From Jeotgalibacillus proteolyticus (lineage in GTDB: Bacteria > Bacillota > Bacilli > Bacillales > Jeotgalibacillaceae), in NCBI RefSeq assembly GCF_002926065.1, contig NZ_PREZ01000002.1:558001-622000 (forward strand): DNA of 64,000 nt, read 5' to 3'. Positions 27,928-36,890 of this stretch are shown piece after piece (the first letter of the stretch is position 1; each line of letters opens with the position of its first letter). The translations under genes were made by a program, and so were the position numbers. A model generated the notes under the pieces. The model saw nothing but the letters and a program-made list of their open reading frames with translations. It was not told the origin of the DNA and did not search any database.

Positions 27928-28242
27928 TTATGCTTTTGGTTTTGTTTCTCCTTGATAATCAAGCATGCCGCCTGTCATATTGACTACTTTAAAGCCGTGA
28001 TCATGAAGGAACCAGCCTACATTTTCACTGCGTTTACCTGAGCGGCAGATAAGGATGTATTCATTTTCTTCATTTAGATCATCTAAATGCATGGCAACAT
28101 CTCCCATTGGAATATGAGACGCTTCAGGAATCATGCCTTCAGCCACTTCATCTTCCTCACGTACGTCGATCAGATGAAGCGTTTCTCCTGCTTCAAGCTT
28201 TTGCTGCACCTCTTGCGCTGTAATCGTTTTTAATTCAGACAT
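27928..28242 (-). CDS. ytwF: Single-domain rhodanese-like protein
   Basis: A 104-residue cytoplasmic rhodanese. The active-site loop is ICRSGKRS with the persulfide-forming Cys at about residue 65, and the N-terminal LIDVRE motif is present. Rhodaneses carry sulfur between thiols. The symbol follows the B. subtilis ytwF that lies near leuS. It is followed by its own strong terminator and lies downstream of leuS. Confidence 0.85.
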   Translation of the reverse strand: MSELKTITAQEVQQKLEAGETLHLIDVREEDEVAEGMIPEASHIPMGDVAMHLDDLNEENEYILICRSGKRSENVGWFLHDHGFKVVNMTGGMLDYQGETKPKA

Positions 28243-28283
28243 ATAATCCTTCCTTTCACTTCTTGACTAGTTTTTAGTATACC

Positions 28284-28331
28284 AAAAAACAATGCCGGAG
28301 ACGCTCCCAAAAGACGGAGAGTCATCCGGCA
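28284..28331 (-). terminator. Terminator of leuS
   Basis: TGCCGG...CCGGCA closes a nested hairpin (inner CTCC/GGAG), followed by TTGTTTTTTGG on the minus strand. Confidence 0.75.
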
Positions 28332-28338
28332 GGTACAT

Positions 28339-30750
28339 TTAATTCGCTACGATATTAACAAGCTTACCCGGTACTGCAATAACCTTGCGAACTGTTTTTC
28401 CTTCAATCGCGTCCTTGATGGCTTCCTCGTTTGTTGCTAACTCTTCCATATGTTCACGGCTAGCATCACGTGAAATCATCATTTTTATTTTCATCTTGCC
28501 GTTAACCTGTACAACGATTTCCACTTCATTATCCACAAGCTTTGATTCATCAAATGAAGGCCAATCAGCATAAGCAAGATTTGCTTCACCAAGCTTTTCC
28601 CAAAGCTCTTCTGCTAAGTGAGGAGCAAACGGGGAAAGAAGCTTTACAAAGCCTTTTGCATACTCATTCGGGATGACATCTGCTTTATAAGCGTCATTCA
28701 CAAACACCATCATTTGAGAAATCGCTGTATTAAAACGGATTCCTTCGATATTCTCAGAAACCTTTTTCACTGACTGGTGGTACACCTTTTCAAGTGATTC
28801 ATTTGATTGATTTTTAACTTTATGTGTCAGCTTTCCTTCATCTGTAACAAACAGACGCCAGATCCGGTCGAGGAACCGACGGGAGCCGTCAAGACCATTT
28901 TCTGACCAGGCAATAGATGCATCAAGCGGTCCCATGAACATTTCATATACGCGAAGTGTGTCAGCACCGTGCGTTCTAACGATTTCATCAGGATTAACCA
29001 CATTGCCCTTTGACTTACTCATTTTTTCGTTGTTTTCACCAAGAATCATTCCCTGGTTAAATAACTTTTGGAACGGCTCTTTTGTTGGAACAACACCAAG
29101 ATCGTAGAGCACCTTATGCCAGAAGCGGGCATAAAGAAGGTGAAGTACGGCGTGCTCAGCACCGCCGATATAAATATCTACAGGCAGCCAATGCTTAATT
29201 TTTTCAGGGTCGGCAATTGCATTCTCATTGGTTGGATCAATGTAGCGAAGATAATACCAGCAGCTGCCCGCCCATTGAGGCATCGTGTTGGTTTCTCGTT
29301 TACCTTTTTTTCCTGTCTCAGGATCGGTTACATTTACCCACTCTTCAATATTGGCAAGGGGTGATTCACCAGTGCCTGACGGTTTAATATTTTTTGTTTT
29401 AGGAAGCTCAAGCGGCAGCTCCTCAAATGGAACGCCGGTTGTGGTGCCATCCTCCCAGTGAATAATTGGAATCGGCTCTCCCCAGTAGCGCTGGCGGCTG
29501 AATAGCCAGTCGCGAAGACGGTAGGTTGTTTTCTTTGTGCCAAGTCCTTTTTCTTCTAACCAGGAAATTGCCTTGCTAATGCTCTTTTCTTTTCCTAAAC
29601 CGTTTAAGAAGTCAGAATTAATATGAGCGCCATCACCAGTGTAGGCTTCCTTTGCGATGTCTCCGCCTTCTACGACTTCAACGATTGGAAGATTAAATTC
29701 TGTCGCAAATTCATAATCACGTTCATCGTGTGCAGGAACAGCCATAATGGCGCCGCTGCCATAGCTCATCAATACATAATCAGCAATCCAGATCGGCATT
29801 TTTTCGTTATTTACGGGGTTGATGGCATAAGCACCAGTGAAGACACCAGTCTTTTCTTTTGCCAGATCCGTACGCTCAAGATCACTTTTAGATTTCACTT
29901 TATCAATGTAGGCTGCCACTGCTTCTTTTTGCTCCTCAGCAGTTACCTTATCCACTAAAGGATGCTCAGGAGCAAGAACTGCGTATGTGGCACCAAATAA
30001 TGTATCAGGACGGGTCGTAAATACCTCGAAGGATTCATTCGTATCAGCGATTTCGAAACGGATTTCAGCGCCTTCCGATTTCCCTACCCAGTTGCGCTGC
30101 ATTTCTTTAATGCTCTCAGGCCAGTCAAGCTCCTCCAGGTCATCAATTAAGCGGTCAGCGTAGGCTGTGATTTTCAGTACCCACTGTCTCATTGGACGGC
30201 GCTCTACCGGGTGACCTCCTCGTTCACTTTTCCCATCAATAATTTCTTCATTTGCTAAAACAGTGCCAAGTGCCGGGCACCAGTTCACTGCTACTTCATC
30301 AACATAGGCAAGACCCATTTCATGAAGCTTTAGGAAAATCCATTGCGTCCATTTATAGTAGCTTGGGTCAGTTGTGCTGATTTCGCGGTCCCAGTCATAG
30401 GAAAAACCAAGCTCCTGGATCTGACGGCGGAAGGTATCGATATTTTTTTTCGTAAACTCCGCAGGATCATTCCCTGTGTCAAGGGCATATTGCTCAGCAG
30501 GAAGACCAAATGCATCCCAGCCCATCGGATGAAGAACATTGTAGCCATTCATTCTTTTATAACGGGAAAGAATATCTGTCGCCGTCATACCCTCAGGGTG
30601 ACCTACGTGAAGGCCGGCGCCAGATGGATACGGAAACATATCCAGTGCGTAAAATTTCTTTTTGCCAATATCATCCGATGTTTTAAATGTTTTGTTTTCA
30701 GCCCAGTATTGCTGCCATTTCTTTTCGATTTTCTTATGGTTAAAGCTCAT
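28339..30750 (-). CDS. leuS: Leucyl-tRNA synthetase
   Basis: Charges tRNA-Leu. The 803-residue class I synthetase has the HIGH-type motif as HVGHPEG near residue 47, the editing (CP1) domain with TTRPDTLFG, and KMSKSKGN in the second half. Length is normal for the bacterial enzyme. GGAGG lies before the ATG. It is preceded by a T-box leader with a leucine specifier, so expression rises when tRNA-Leu is uncharged. Confidence 0.98.
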   Translation of the reverse strand: MSFNHKKIEKKWQQYWAENKTFKTSDDIGKKKFYALDMFPYPSGAGLHVGHPEGMTATDILSRYKRMNGYNVLHPMGWDAFGLPAEQYALDTGNDPAEFTKKNIDTFRRQIQELGFSYDWDREISTTDPSYYKWTQWIFLKLHEMGLAYVDEVAVNWCPALGTVLANEEIIDGKSERGGHPVERRPMRQWVLKITAYADRLIDDLEELDWPESIKEMQRNWVGKSEGAEIRFEIADTNESFEVFTTRPDTLFGATYAVLAPEHPLVDKVTAEEQKEAVAAYIDKVKSKSDLERTDLAKEKTGVFTGAYAINPVNNEKMPIWIADYVLMSYGSGAIMAVPAHDERDYEFATEFNLPIVEVVEGGDIAKEAYTGDGAHINSDFLNGLGKEKSISKAISWLEEKGLGTKKTTYRLRDWLFSRQRYWGEPIPIIHWEDGTTTGVPFEELPLELPKTKNIKPSGTGESPLANIEEWVNVTDPETGKKGKRETNTMPQWAGSCWYYLRYIDPTNENAIADPEKIKHWLPVDIYIGGAEHAVLHLLYARFWHKVLYDLGVVPTKEPFQKLFNQGMILGENNEKMSKSKGNVVNPDEIVRTHGADTLRVYEMFMGPLDASIAWSENGLDGSRRFLDRIWRLFVTDEGKLTHKVKNQSNESLEKVYHQSVKKVSENIEGIRFNTAISQMMVFVNDAYKADVIPNEYAKGFVKLLSPFAPHLAEELWEKLGEANLAYADWPSFDESKLVDNEVEIVVQVNGKMKIKMMISRDASREHMEELATNEEAIKDAIEGKTVRKVIAVPGKLVNIVAN

Positions 30751-30787
30751 CCTGATTCCTCCTAGTATCTAATGCGAAAATTCAAAA

Positions 30788-31040
30788 AAAACACAAAAAG
30801 CTCCCGTCCCTATCATGGGACGAGAGCCTGGTTATAAGTCTCCCGCGGTACCACCCAAATTCGTGTACACGCACTTTTAAAAAGTTAATCCTTATCGCGG
30901 AATACGGATTGTACTAATACGTTTCGTACAATCGACTCTGAGGCGAGTTCACGATTCATCCGGCTGACTTCCACCACCCGTCAGCTCTCTACTGGCTCGA
31001 AATGAAATCCCTACTAATCCTCTTCTACGTCTGAATATTG
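30788..31040 (-). promoter_or_regulatory. T-box leader of leuS, leucine (CUC) specifier
   Basis: A tRNA-sensing riboswitch. The T-box bulge sequence GGGTGGTACCGCGG lies at 30843-30856 (minus strand). The terminator CTCTCGTCCC/GGGACGGGAG with a T run covers about 30788-30826. Stem I includes GAACTCGCC, where CTC (30945-30947) is in the specifier position and reads leucine, in keeping with the gene it controls. Stem I starts near 31035 with the AGTAG-rich 5' side. Confidence 0.93.
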
Positions 31041-31119
31041 AATTCTCTCTTATTGTAATGCAATCCAACGCCGTCATGCAAGCTTTTCTTATCTGCATTA
31101 TAGACAATGTTCCTTCTTT

Positions 31120-32307
31120 TTAGCCATTTACTGATAATTGCTTTTTCTCTTCACGCATGGGACGATCATAGAGTAACGTTACTGCTATAGCAGCGAAGAG
31201 CAGGAAGATTAAAAAGATGAAAAGAACAGACATACCATAAAAATCAACCAGGACGCCTCCTAAAAAAGGTCCGATCATTCGGCCGCCCGTGGCAGTTGAG
31301 TTTACTACTCCCTGGTAGAACCCTTCCCTTCCCTTTGGAGCAAGCTGATTGGCAATTGTCGGCACTGCCGGCCAAATGAGCATTTCACCAATAGTTAAAA
31401 TAATCATTGCGGCTAGAAATCCCTGGAATGATCCGGCATAAGCTGTGAATGCAAATGAAATCATGAAAATGACAATGCCAATAATCATCTGCTTTTTCAA
31501 GTTTTCTTCAAACCGCTTAACAATTGGTTTGATCAACGGCTGCCCAAGTACAATGATAGCACCATTAACCGTCCAAAGAATGCTGTATTGAGTAAGCGTA
31601 ATATTAATCTGCTGAGTATAGGTCGCGATCGTTGACTGCCACTGCACATAGCCGACCCAGCAAAGAAGATAACCCGTACACAGGATTAATAGAGCTGTGA
31701 AGGCATGTTTATTTTTAATCCGGCTTGATTGCTGCAGGACGCTCGTTTGAATATTCGGCTGAATTGAAATGCCTTTATACGTAATGAGTGCAAGAAAAAA
31801 GAAAGCGACATACATTAAAAAGTTCGCAAGAAAAATATAATTAAAGGATACTGAAGCGACGATGCCTCCTAATGCCGCTCCAACTGCCACACCAATATTT
31901 TGCGCAAGATAAATCGCATTAAATGATTTTCTTCCCCCTTCAGGCCAAACAGAGCCTGCCATTGCATACATCGATGGAAAAACAATGCCGGACCCAAAAC
32001 CGATAATAATTAAGAAAAATAAATAAAAGGGCCAATCATGCCAAAGCGTTAACCCAAGCAAGCCAGCAAGTGAAATTACAATTCCGATCATGATTGAACG
32101 GTAGCCTCCCACTTTATCAAAAAGCACACCCCCAAGCAGATTACCAATGACACTCGCTGCAGCATTTGCCATCAGGACAAGTCCAGCTACAGCTAAGGAT
32201 TTACCTAGATAGTCATGTATATAAATAGTGTTTAGCGGCCACAAAAAAGAAGCCCCCGTCACATTGATCATCATTCCGATCACCAGCATCCAAAGTGCTC
32301 GCGGCAT
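31120..32307 (-). CDS. yttB: MFS transporter, probable drug exporter
   Basis: A 395-residue major facilitator with 12 hydrophobic helices. The loop between helices 2 and 3 carries GGVLFDKVGGYRSIM, the MFS motif A. It resembles YttB of B. subtilis, which lies in the same neighbourhood next to leuS. The exported compound is unknown. GAGGAAGAG precedes the ATG. Upstream (32308-32597) is the divergent region toward ytqA with no further gene seen. Confidence 0.8.
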   Translation of the reverse strand: MPRALWMLVIGMMINVTGASFLWPLNTIYIHDYLGKSLAVAGLVLMANAAASVIGNLLGGVLFDKVGGYRSIMIGIVISLAGLLGLTLWHDWPFYLFFLIIIGFGSGIVFPSMYAMAGSVWPEGGRKSFNAIYLAQNIGVAVGAALGGIVASVSFNYIFLANFLMYVAFFFLALITYKGISIQPNIQTSVLQQSSRIKNKHAFTALLILCTGYLLCWVGYVQWQSTIATYTQQINITLTQYSILWTVNGAIIVLGQPLIKPIVKRFEENLKKQMIIGIVIFMISFAFTAYAGSFQGFLAAMIILTIGEMLIWPAVPTIANQLAPKGREGFYQGVVNSTATGGRMIGPFLGGVLVDFYGMSVLFIFLIFLLFAAIAVTLLYDRPMREEKKQLSVNG

Positions 32308-32597
32308 TTCTCTTCCTCATTTCTCTCTATCTATTTCGAGTACCAAATTAGTTTAGCTTTGATTTCAAAAATCTTCAAGCCTGAACGGTCTCTTTCTTAT
32401 ATACTTTAATTTGGGAGTTAAAATTTTTTTGAGTTACTACTAAGTATAAGTAATAACTGCATTAATAAAATTTCACTCCATTCGTGTCAATTTTGGGATT
32501 TAATCTTTTTGACATTGGTTTAAGCAGCGTGAACATGATAGAATGCGCTATAGACGAACCTAGTCAGTTCAGACATAGCAAAGGAGGGTCTTACCCT

Positions 32598-33560
32598 TTG
32601 GAACAAATAAATCCATTTAACTATTCAGCTGATCAAAAGCGATATCATACATGGAACTACCATTTAAGAAATCATTTCGGCCATAAAGTTTTTAAGGTGG
32701 CACTTGATGGCGGCTTTGACTGCCCTAACCGTGACGGCACTGTCGCGCATGGCGGCTGTACCTTCTGCAGTGTTGCCGGCTCAGGAGATTTTGCCGGAAA
32801 CCGCGTGGATCCTTTGGAAAAGCAATTTAATGAAATAAAAGACCGCATGCATCTAAAATGGAAAAACGGCAAATACATGGCGTATTTTCAGGCCTTTACA
32901 AATACACACGCACCAGTAGAAGTGCTGCGCGAAAAATATGAAACCGTACTCCGCATGGATGATGTAGTAGCGCTGTCTATCGCTACCCGTCCCGATTGTC
33001 TTCCAGATGATGTGGTTGAGTATTTAGCAGAGCTTAATGAGCGCACTTACCTTTGGGTCGAGCTTGGTCTGCAGACTGTTCATGAATCAACTGCAACGAT
33101 GATCAATCGTGCCCATGATTTTGAATGCTACAAAGAAGGCGTTAAAAAACTTAGAGCCCGGGGCATCCGCGTTTGTTCCCATATCATCAACGGACTTCCG
33201 CAGGAGGACTACGGAATGATGATGGAGACAGCTAAGGCTGTTGCAGAGCTGGATGTGCAGGGCATAAAAATTCATTTGCTTCATTTATTAAAAGGTACGC
33301 CGATGATAAAGCAATATGAAAAAGGCGTCCTGGAATTTTTATCACAGGAAGATTACGTAAATCTTGTATGTGACCAGCTTGAAATTCTCCCGCCAGAAAT
33401 GATTATTCACCGCATTACCGGCGATGGTCCAATTGAAATGATGATTGGTCCGATGTGGAGCGTTGATAAATGGTCAGTACTGAATGCTATTGATGAAGAA
33501 TTAATTAGACGTGAATCCTATCAGGGGAAATTTTATAAAGAGGTGAGCCCGCAGCGATGA
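32598..33560 (+). CDS. ytqA: Radical SAM protein YtqA (MnmL, TIGR01212 family)
   Basis: A 320-residue radical SAM enzyme. The iron-sulfur cysteines are seen in FDCPNRDGTVAHGGCTFC (first Cys, then CxxC). Recent work on Gram-positive bacteria assigns this family (MnmL) to the removal step that makes 5-aminomethyl-2-thiouridine in tRNA wobble positions; I recall this and cannot check it. TTG 32598 with AAAGGAGGG nine bases upstream is the start; the open frame reaches further up but lacks a ribosome site. The stop overlaps the start of ytqB by four bases. Confidence 0.88.
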   Translation: MEQINPFNYSADQKRYHTWNYHLRNHFGHKVFKVALDGGFDCPNRDGTVAHGGCTFCSVAGSGDFAGNRVDPLEKQFNEIKDRMHLKWKNGKYMAYFQAFTNTHAPVEVLREKYETVLRMDDVVALSIATRPDCLPDDVVEYLAELNERTYLWVELGLQTVHESTATMINRAHDFECYKEGVKKLRARGIRVCSHIINGLPQEDYGMMMETAKAVAELDVQGIKIHLLHLLKGTPMIKQYEKGVLEFLSQEDYVNLVCDQLEILPPEMIIHRITGDGPIEMMIGPMWSVDKWSVLNAIDEELIRRESYQGKFYKEVSPQR

Positions 33561-34141
33561 AACTGGACCGCATATTGCCTTATGCACGGCAGCTGCTTGA
33601 ACGGGCTGTGACAAAGGGTGATGTCGTCGTTGATGCCACAGTCGGAAACGGCCACGATACCTTATATTTGTCTCAGCTTGTCGGCGAGCACGGACGTGTG
33701 TACGGCTTTGATATACAGAAGGAAGCGATTGAGGAAACGGCTACTAAATTAGAGGAACATCAGCTTAGAAATCGTGTCATGTTATTTCAGGAAGGGCATG
33801 AAATGGTGGAAGAGGCGATTCCGCCTGTTCACCACGGAGCGATTGCAGGAGCTGTTTTTAATCTAGGATATTTGCCTGGCGGTGATGAAACGATTGTTAC
33901 CCGGCCCAGAACGACAATTACAGCTGTTAAGAAGCTGCTTGAGATGCTGAAGCCCGGGGGTATTATTGTGTTGGTGATTTATCATGGCCATCCTGAGGGG
34001 GCTGTTGAGCGGGATTATTTGCTGCGGTTTGTGCAGACGATTGACGGTGAGACTGCTCATGTTTTGAGGTATCAATTTATGAATACGCAGACTCCTTCGC
34101 CATTTGTGATTGCGATTGAGAAGCGAGAAAGCAGAAGCTAG
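33557..34141 (+). CDS. ytqB: tRNA nm5(s2)U methyltransferase YtqB/MnmM
   Basis: A 194-residue class I SAM methyltransferase with the binding motif VVDATVGNGHDTLYLS (about residues 24-39) and NLGYLPGGD as the catalytic-loop motif. YtqB was identified as MnmM, which methylates 5-aminomethyl-2-thiouridine to mnm5s2U in tRNA. ATG 33557 overlaps the ytqA stop (GCGATGA), so the two steps of the pathway are translationally coupled. Confidence 0.9.
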   Translation: MKLDRILPYARQLLERAVTKGDVVVDATVGNGHDTLYLSQLVGEHGRVYGFDIQKEAIEETATKLEEHQLRNRVMLFQEGHEMVEEAIPPVHHGAIAGAVFNLGYLPGGDETIVTRPRTTITAVKKLLEMLKPGGIIVLVIYHGHPEGAVERDYLLRFVQTIDGETAHVLRYQFMNTQTPSPFVIAIEKRESRS

Positions 34142-34166
34142 CCTGTATAGGGCTGGCTTTTTTGTT
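34137..34166 (+). terminator. Terminator of ytqA-ytqB
   Basis: AGCTAGCC/GGCTGGCT stem (one G-T pair) with a 7-base loop, then TTTTTTG. The stem begins within the stop codon of ytqB. Confidence 0.8.
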
Positions 34167-34262
34167 TGAACTTAACCTAGGTGTTAAGTGGAAATATTTT
34201 TTTAATGGGTCGTGTTAATTTACGCTGCAGGCTGCGCCTTGCCGGCGAAACTCATAAGGTCC

Positions 34263-34380
34263 GACAGATTAGTTAAGGGAGTGAACAGATTAATGCGGAT
34301 TTCGGATAGATTATCGGAGAAGTGGACAGATTAATGCGTGAGCCGGACAGATTATCAGATCAAGCGGACAGTTCAACGTT
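34263..34380 (+). repeat. Array of six imperfect 21-bp repeats
   Basis: The core GACAGATTA and variants recur at 34263, 34284, 34305, 34325, 34346 and 34367: steps of 21, 21, 20, 21 and 21 bases. Copies 2 and 4 share ACAGATTAATGCG; copies 3 and 5 share AGATTATC. No long reading frame crosses it. The intergenic space from 34167 to 34686 otherwise holds a hairpin near 34419-34460 and a fragment of the dispersed repeat at 34510. Confidence 0.85.
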
Positions 34381-34509
34381 TAGCTGCAAAAGTGAACTGA
34401 ACTACACTGAATAAATTAGAGCAACAGGATATCAATGATTGATCCTAGGTGCTCTTTGGCTATTTTATTTAAAAATGCAGATGTGAATGGCTTCAAAAAT
34501 CATAAAATT

Positions 34510-34565
34510 CTCAGCCTCCCCGCTTTTTTCGTCTGATTCACTTCATTCCACTTCTATCAACTCCC
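34510..34565. repeat. Truncated copy of dispersed intergenic repeat
   Basis: CTCAGCCTCCCCGCTT is identical to bases in the fuller copy at 38200-38327; the similarity fades toward CTTCATTCCACTTCTATCAA. Confidence 0.55.
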
Positions 34566-34686
34566 TGGGGAGTAAATTTACTACTTTGAACCTTTTTTCA
34601 AAATAATAAGTACACATAGGATAAATAAACTGATTTTTAAAGGTTTTAAAGAAAATAATCTCGGTTCAGGTAGGCAATCCAATTTG

Positions 34687-34715
34687 TTGACATACATCTG
34701 CAGAATCTTTATACT
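34687..34715 (+). promoter_or_regulatory. Sigma-A promoter of the marR gene
   Basis: TTGACA (34687-34692) and TATACT (34710-34715) are exactly 17 bases apart. Confidence 0.75.
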
Positions 34716-34719
34716 CTAT

Positions 34720-34743
34720 AATTAGTTTGTGTAGCAACTAATT
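34720..34743. promoter_or_regulatory. Putative MarR operator 1 (autoregulation)
   Basis: Perfect inverted repeat AATTAGTT-N8-AACTAATT, placed directly over the expected transcript start of the marR gene. The same TAGTT-N8-AACTA pattern occurs upstream of the divergent pirin gene. Confidence 0.65.
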
Positions 34744-34757
34744 TGAGGTGAATGCTT

Positions 34758-35189
34758 TTGAAACTCAGTTTTCAGGATTATATCAGCATTAAAATTCATA
34801 AGACCGATCTCCTCCTGACAGGCTTTATTAAGTCGAGGCTTGAGCCGTACAATCTGGCACCTGAACAGAATCTGATCATGATGCTGCTTTGGGAGAGGGA
34901 CGGGCTTACACAGAATCAAATGGTTCAAATGCTGAATAAGGACAAAACAAATATTGCAAGGATGGCTTCTAATCTGGAGAAAAAAGGATTCATTAAACGA
35001 AGCCAAAGCGAAGAGGATAAACGTGTCATCCAAATCTTTCTCACTTCTGAAGGGAAAAAGCTTGGTGACAAAATTATCCCGATTGCAGAGCAGTTTAATG
35101 AGCTCGTCTGTAAAGGGCTCTCTGAAGAAGAATTGACCGAGCTTGAAAGACTGCTTTCTAAAATGAGCAGCAATATCCAATCTGAATAA
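34758..35189 (+). CDS. MarR-family transcriptional regulator
   Basis: A 143-residue MarR protein. The winged helix is readable: LTQNQMVQMLNKDKTNIARM is the recognition region (about residues 52-71), followed by the wing RSQSEEDKRVIQIFLT with the conserved Asp-Lys-Arg. The neighbouring azoreductase and pirin point to a repressor of electrophile/quinone detoxification, like MhqR or YodB in B. subtilis. No cysteine is seen in the N-terminal position used by YodB, so MhqR-like behaviour is more likely. TTG 34758 is seven bases after GAGGTG; ATG 34752 is too close to it. Confidence 0.85.
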   Translation: MKLSFQDYISIKIHKTDLLLTGFIKSRLEPYNLAPEQNLIMMLLWERDGLTQNQMVQMLNKDKTNIARMASNLEKKGFIKRSQSEEDKRVIQIFLTSEGKKLGDKIIPIAEQFNELVCKGLSEEELTELERLLSKMSSNIQSE

Positions 35190-35208
35190 ACAACGTCCTT
35201 TGCCTATC

Positions 35209-35226
35209 CGGTTGCTATCGAAACTT
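35209..35226. promoter_or_regulatory. Putative MarR operator 2 (degenerate), before azoR
   Basis: CGGTT-N8-AACTT keeps the spacing and most bases of the other two sites, with GGTT/AACT as matched half-sites. It lies 26 bases before the azoreductase start. Confidence 0.35.
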
Positions 35227-35251
35227 ATATTATAAATTGGAGGTTTTACCA

Positions 35252-35878
35252 TTGTCTAAAGTACTATTTGTAAAAGCAAACTCAAGACCAATCGATCAAT
35301 CCGTAAGTGTTAAGCTTTACCACCAATTCCTTGAAGAATATAAAGCCGCTCATCCTGAAGATGTTATTACGGAGCTGGATTTATTTGAGGAAGAGCTTCC
35401 TTATTACAATACAGAAATGATCAACGGCATGTTCAAGCTTTCAAAAGATGTTGAGCTTACAGATGAAGAAGCAGAAGCAACGACTGTTGTGACAAAATAT
35501 CTGGATCAGTTTCTTGATGCGGAAAAAGTAGTTTTTGCTTTCCCTCTATGGAACTTCACAGTGCCTGCAGTGCTGCACACCTATTTAGATTATCTTGCTC
35601 AGGCAGGAAGAACTTTCCGTTATACTGCTGAAGGTCCAGTAGGTCTTCTTCAAGACAAAAAGGTTGCCCTGCTTAATGCACGAGGCGGCGTTTATTCAGA
35701 AGGCCCTGCAGCTTCAGCTGAAATGGCTGTAAACTATGTAGAAAATATGCTTAATTTCTGGGGGGTTCAGGATATTACATCCATCATTATTGAAGGACAT
35801 AACCAGTTCCCGGATAAAGCTGAAGAAATTATTGAAGAAGGACTTCAAAAAGCAACAGCAGCAGCTGGCGCATTTTAA
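35252..35878 (+). CDS. azoR: FMN-dependent NADH-azoreductase
   Basis: A 208-residue flavodoxin-fold quinone/azo reductase. It begins SKVLFVKANSRP, the phosphate-binding strand of the AzoR family, and has FAFPLWNFTVPAVLHTYLDY, the FMN-ring-binding stretch. Such enzymes reduce quinones by two electrons and protect against electrophiles. TTG 35252 is eight bases after GGAGG. It follows the marR gene by 62 bases and ends in a strong terminator. The partner in B. subtilis would be AzoR1/AzoR2. Confidence 0.9.
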   Translation: MSKVLFVKANSRPIDQSVSVKLYHQFLEEYKAAHPEDVITELDLFEEELPYYNTEMINGMFKLSKDVELTDEEAEATTVVTKYLDQFLDAEKVVFAFPLWNFTVPAVLHTYLDYLAQAGRTFRYTAEGPVGLLQDKKVALLNARGGVYSEGPAASAEMAVNYVENMLNFWGVQDITSIIIEGHNQFPDKAEEIIEEGLQKATAAAGAF

Positions 35879-35893
35879 AACTTAAGCCGAATA

Positions 35894-35930
35894 AAAAGCA
35901 CAGAGATCAAAACGATCTCTGTGCTTTTTT
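35894..35930 (+). terminator. Terminator after azoR
   Basis: 15-bp perfect stem AAAAGCACAGAGATC/GATCTCTGTGCTTTT with loop AAAAC, T run after it; the reverse strand also has T residues, so it can end the convergent pirin transcript. Confidence 0.9.
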
Positions 35931-35939
35931 ATAGTTATT

Positions 35940-36800
35940 TTAACGGGCAGCAGGACCAAATTTTCCTTCATGATAATCCCGGTACGCTTGTTTAATTTCT
36001 TCCATAGAGTTCATCACAAATGGACCATAAGGAACGATTTCCTCTTTTATTGGAACGCCTGAGTAAATCAGAATTTTACTTCGTCTGGTTTTCGCTTTTA
36101 GATGAAATTCACTCCCCTTTTTGGCATCACCATTTTCTTTAAAGCTTAAAAGAGCTGTCCCGTGTTTCGAGAGCTGCACGTGATTTTCACCCATCTCTAG
36201 TTCTCCTGATAAAACGTACACAAAAGCATTATGGTTTTCTGGAATTACATGAACATAGGAAGCTCCTTCATCGAGTGAAACCTCGGTCAGTGTAATAGGA
36301 ACGACCGATTGCAGCGGTCCTTTGGCGCCTGCGATATCCCCTGAAAACACCTTAACCTTTCCACATTCAATCGCAACTTCAGGAGCCTCCTCACTGTATA
36401 CATTCTGATAGGAGTTATCCGTGTTTTTCAATTCCTTTGGCAGGTTCAGCCACAGCTGAAGGGTATGGGCGATGTCATCCTCCACCCCTTCCTCGGCATG
36501 CCTTGCACCAGAGCCGGCGTTCATATATTGCACATCACCCGGTTGGAGGATGTCTCTTCCTCCCCCATTGTCGATATGCTCAAGTCTTCCATCAATGACA
36601 TAGGTAATTGTCTGGAAGCCTCTGTGCGGGTGATCAGCGAATGCTCCCTTTTTAAACCAGTCCTCAGCCATGATAATAAAAGGGTCAAACTCCTTCCAGC
36701 GGTCCATCGGCAAAACCCAACCCTTTTGAATAAAAGGAAAAGAAGCCTCTTCATATTGCACGTACCAGTGATCCTTAACTTCTCTTTTCAATAAGTCCAT
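35940..36800 (-). CDS. Pirin family protein
   Basis: A 286-residue bicupin. The N-terminal cupin has the metal-binding HPHRGFQTITYVIDG with its two His, and a further His/Glu set at GSGARHAEEG. Bacterial pirins such as YhhW show quercetin 2,3-dioxygenase activity; the natural substrate is unknown. ATG 36800 with AAAGGAGAG upstream is chosen over an in-frame start at 36860, which would fall before the -10 box. A MarR-type operator overlaps the promoter. Confidence 0.88.
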   Translation of the reverse strand: MDLLKREVKDHWYVQYEEASFPFIQKGWVLPMDRWKEFDPFIIMAEDWFKKGAFADHPHRGFQTITYVIDGRLEHIDNGGGRDILQPGDVQYMNAGSGARHAEEGVEDDIAHTLQLWLNLPKELKNTDNSYQNVYSEEAPEVAIECGKVKVFSGDIAGAKGPLQSVVPITLTEVSLDEGASYVHVIPENHNAFVYVLSGELEMGENHVQLSKHGTALLSFKENGDAKKGSEFHLKAKTRRSKILIYSGVPIKEEIVPYGPFVMNSMEEIKQAYRDYHEGKFGPAAR

Positions 36801-36829
36801 TTTAATCTCTCCTTTCTGGATATATAACG

Positions 36830-36851
36830 AATAGTTGCTATACCAACTATT
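36830..36851. promoter_or_regulatory. Putative MarR operator 3, pirin promoter
   Basis: AATAGTT-N8-AACTATT inverted repeat with the same TAGTT-N8-AACTA spacing as operator 1. It starts within the -10 box of the pirin promoter. Confidence 0.6.
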
Positions 36852-36877
36852 ATAAATCAACGCTTAGCTATATCCAA
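36849..36877 (-). promoter_or_regulatory. Sigma-A promoter of the pirin gene
   Basis: Minus strand TTGGAT (36872-36877), 17 bases, TATAAT (36849-36854). Confidence 0.65.
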
Positions 36878-36890
36878 GAAAAGTGCATTA

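Noticed and set aside
34722-35252. 176-residue minus-strand frame opposite marR
   Set aside because: Covers the marR gene, its operator and the azoR start; marR has a readable HTH and promoter.
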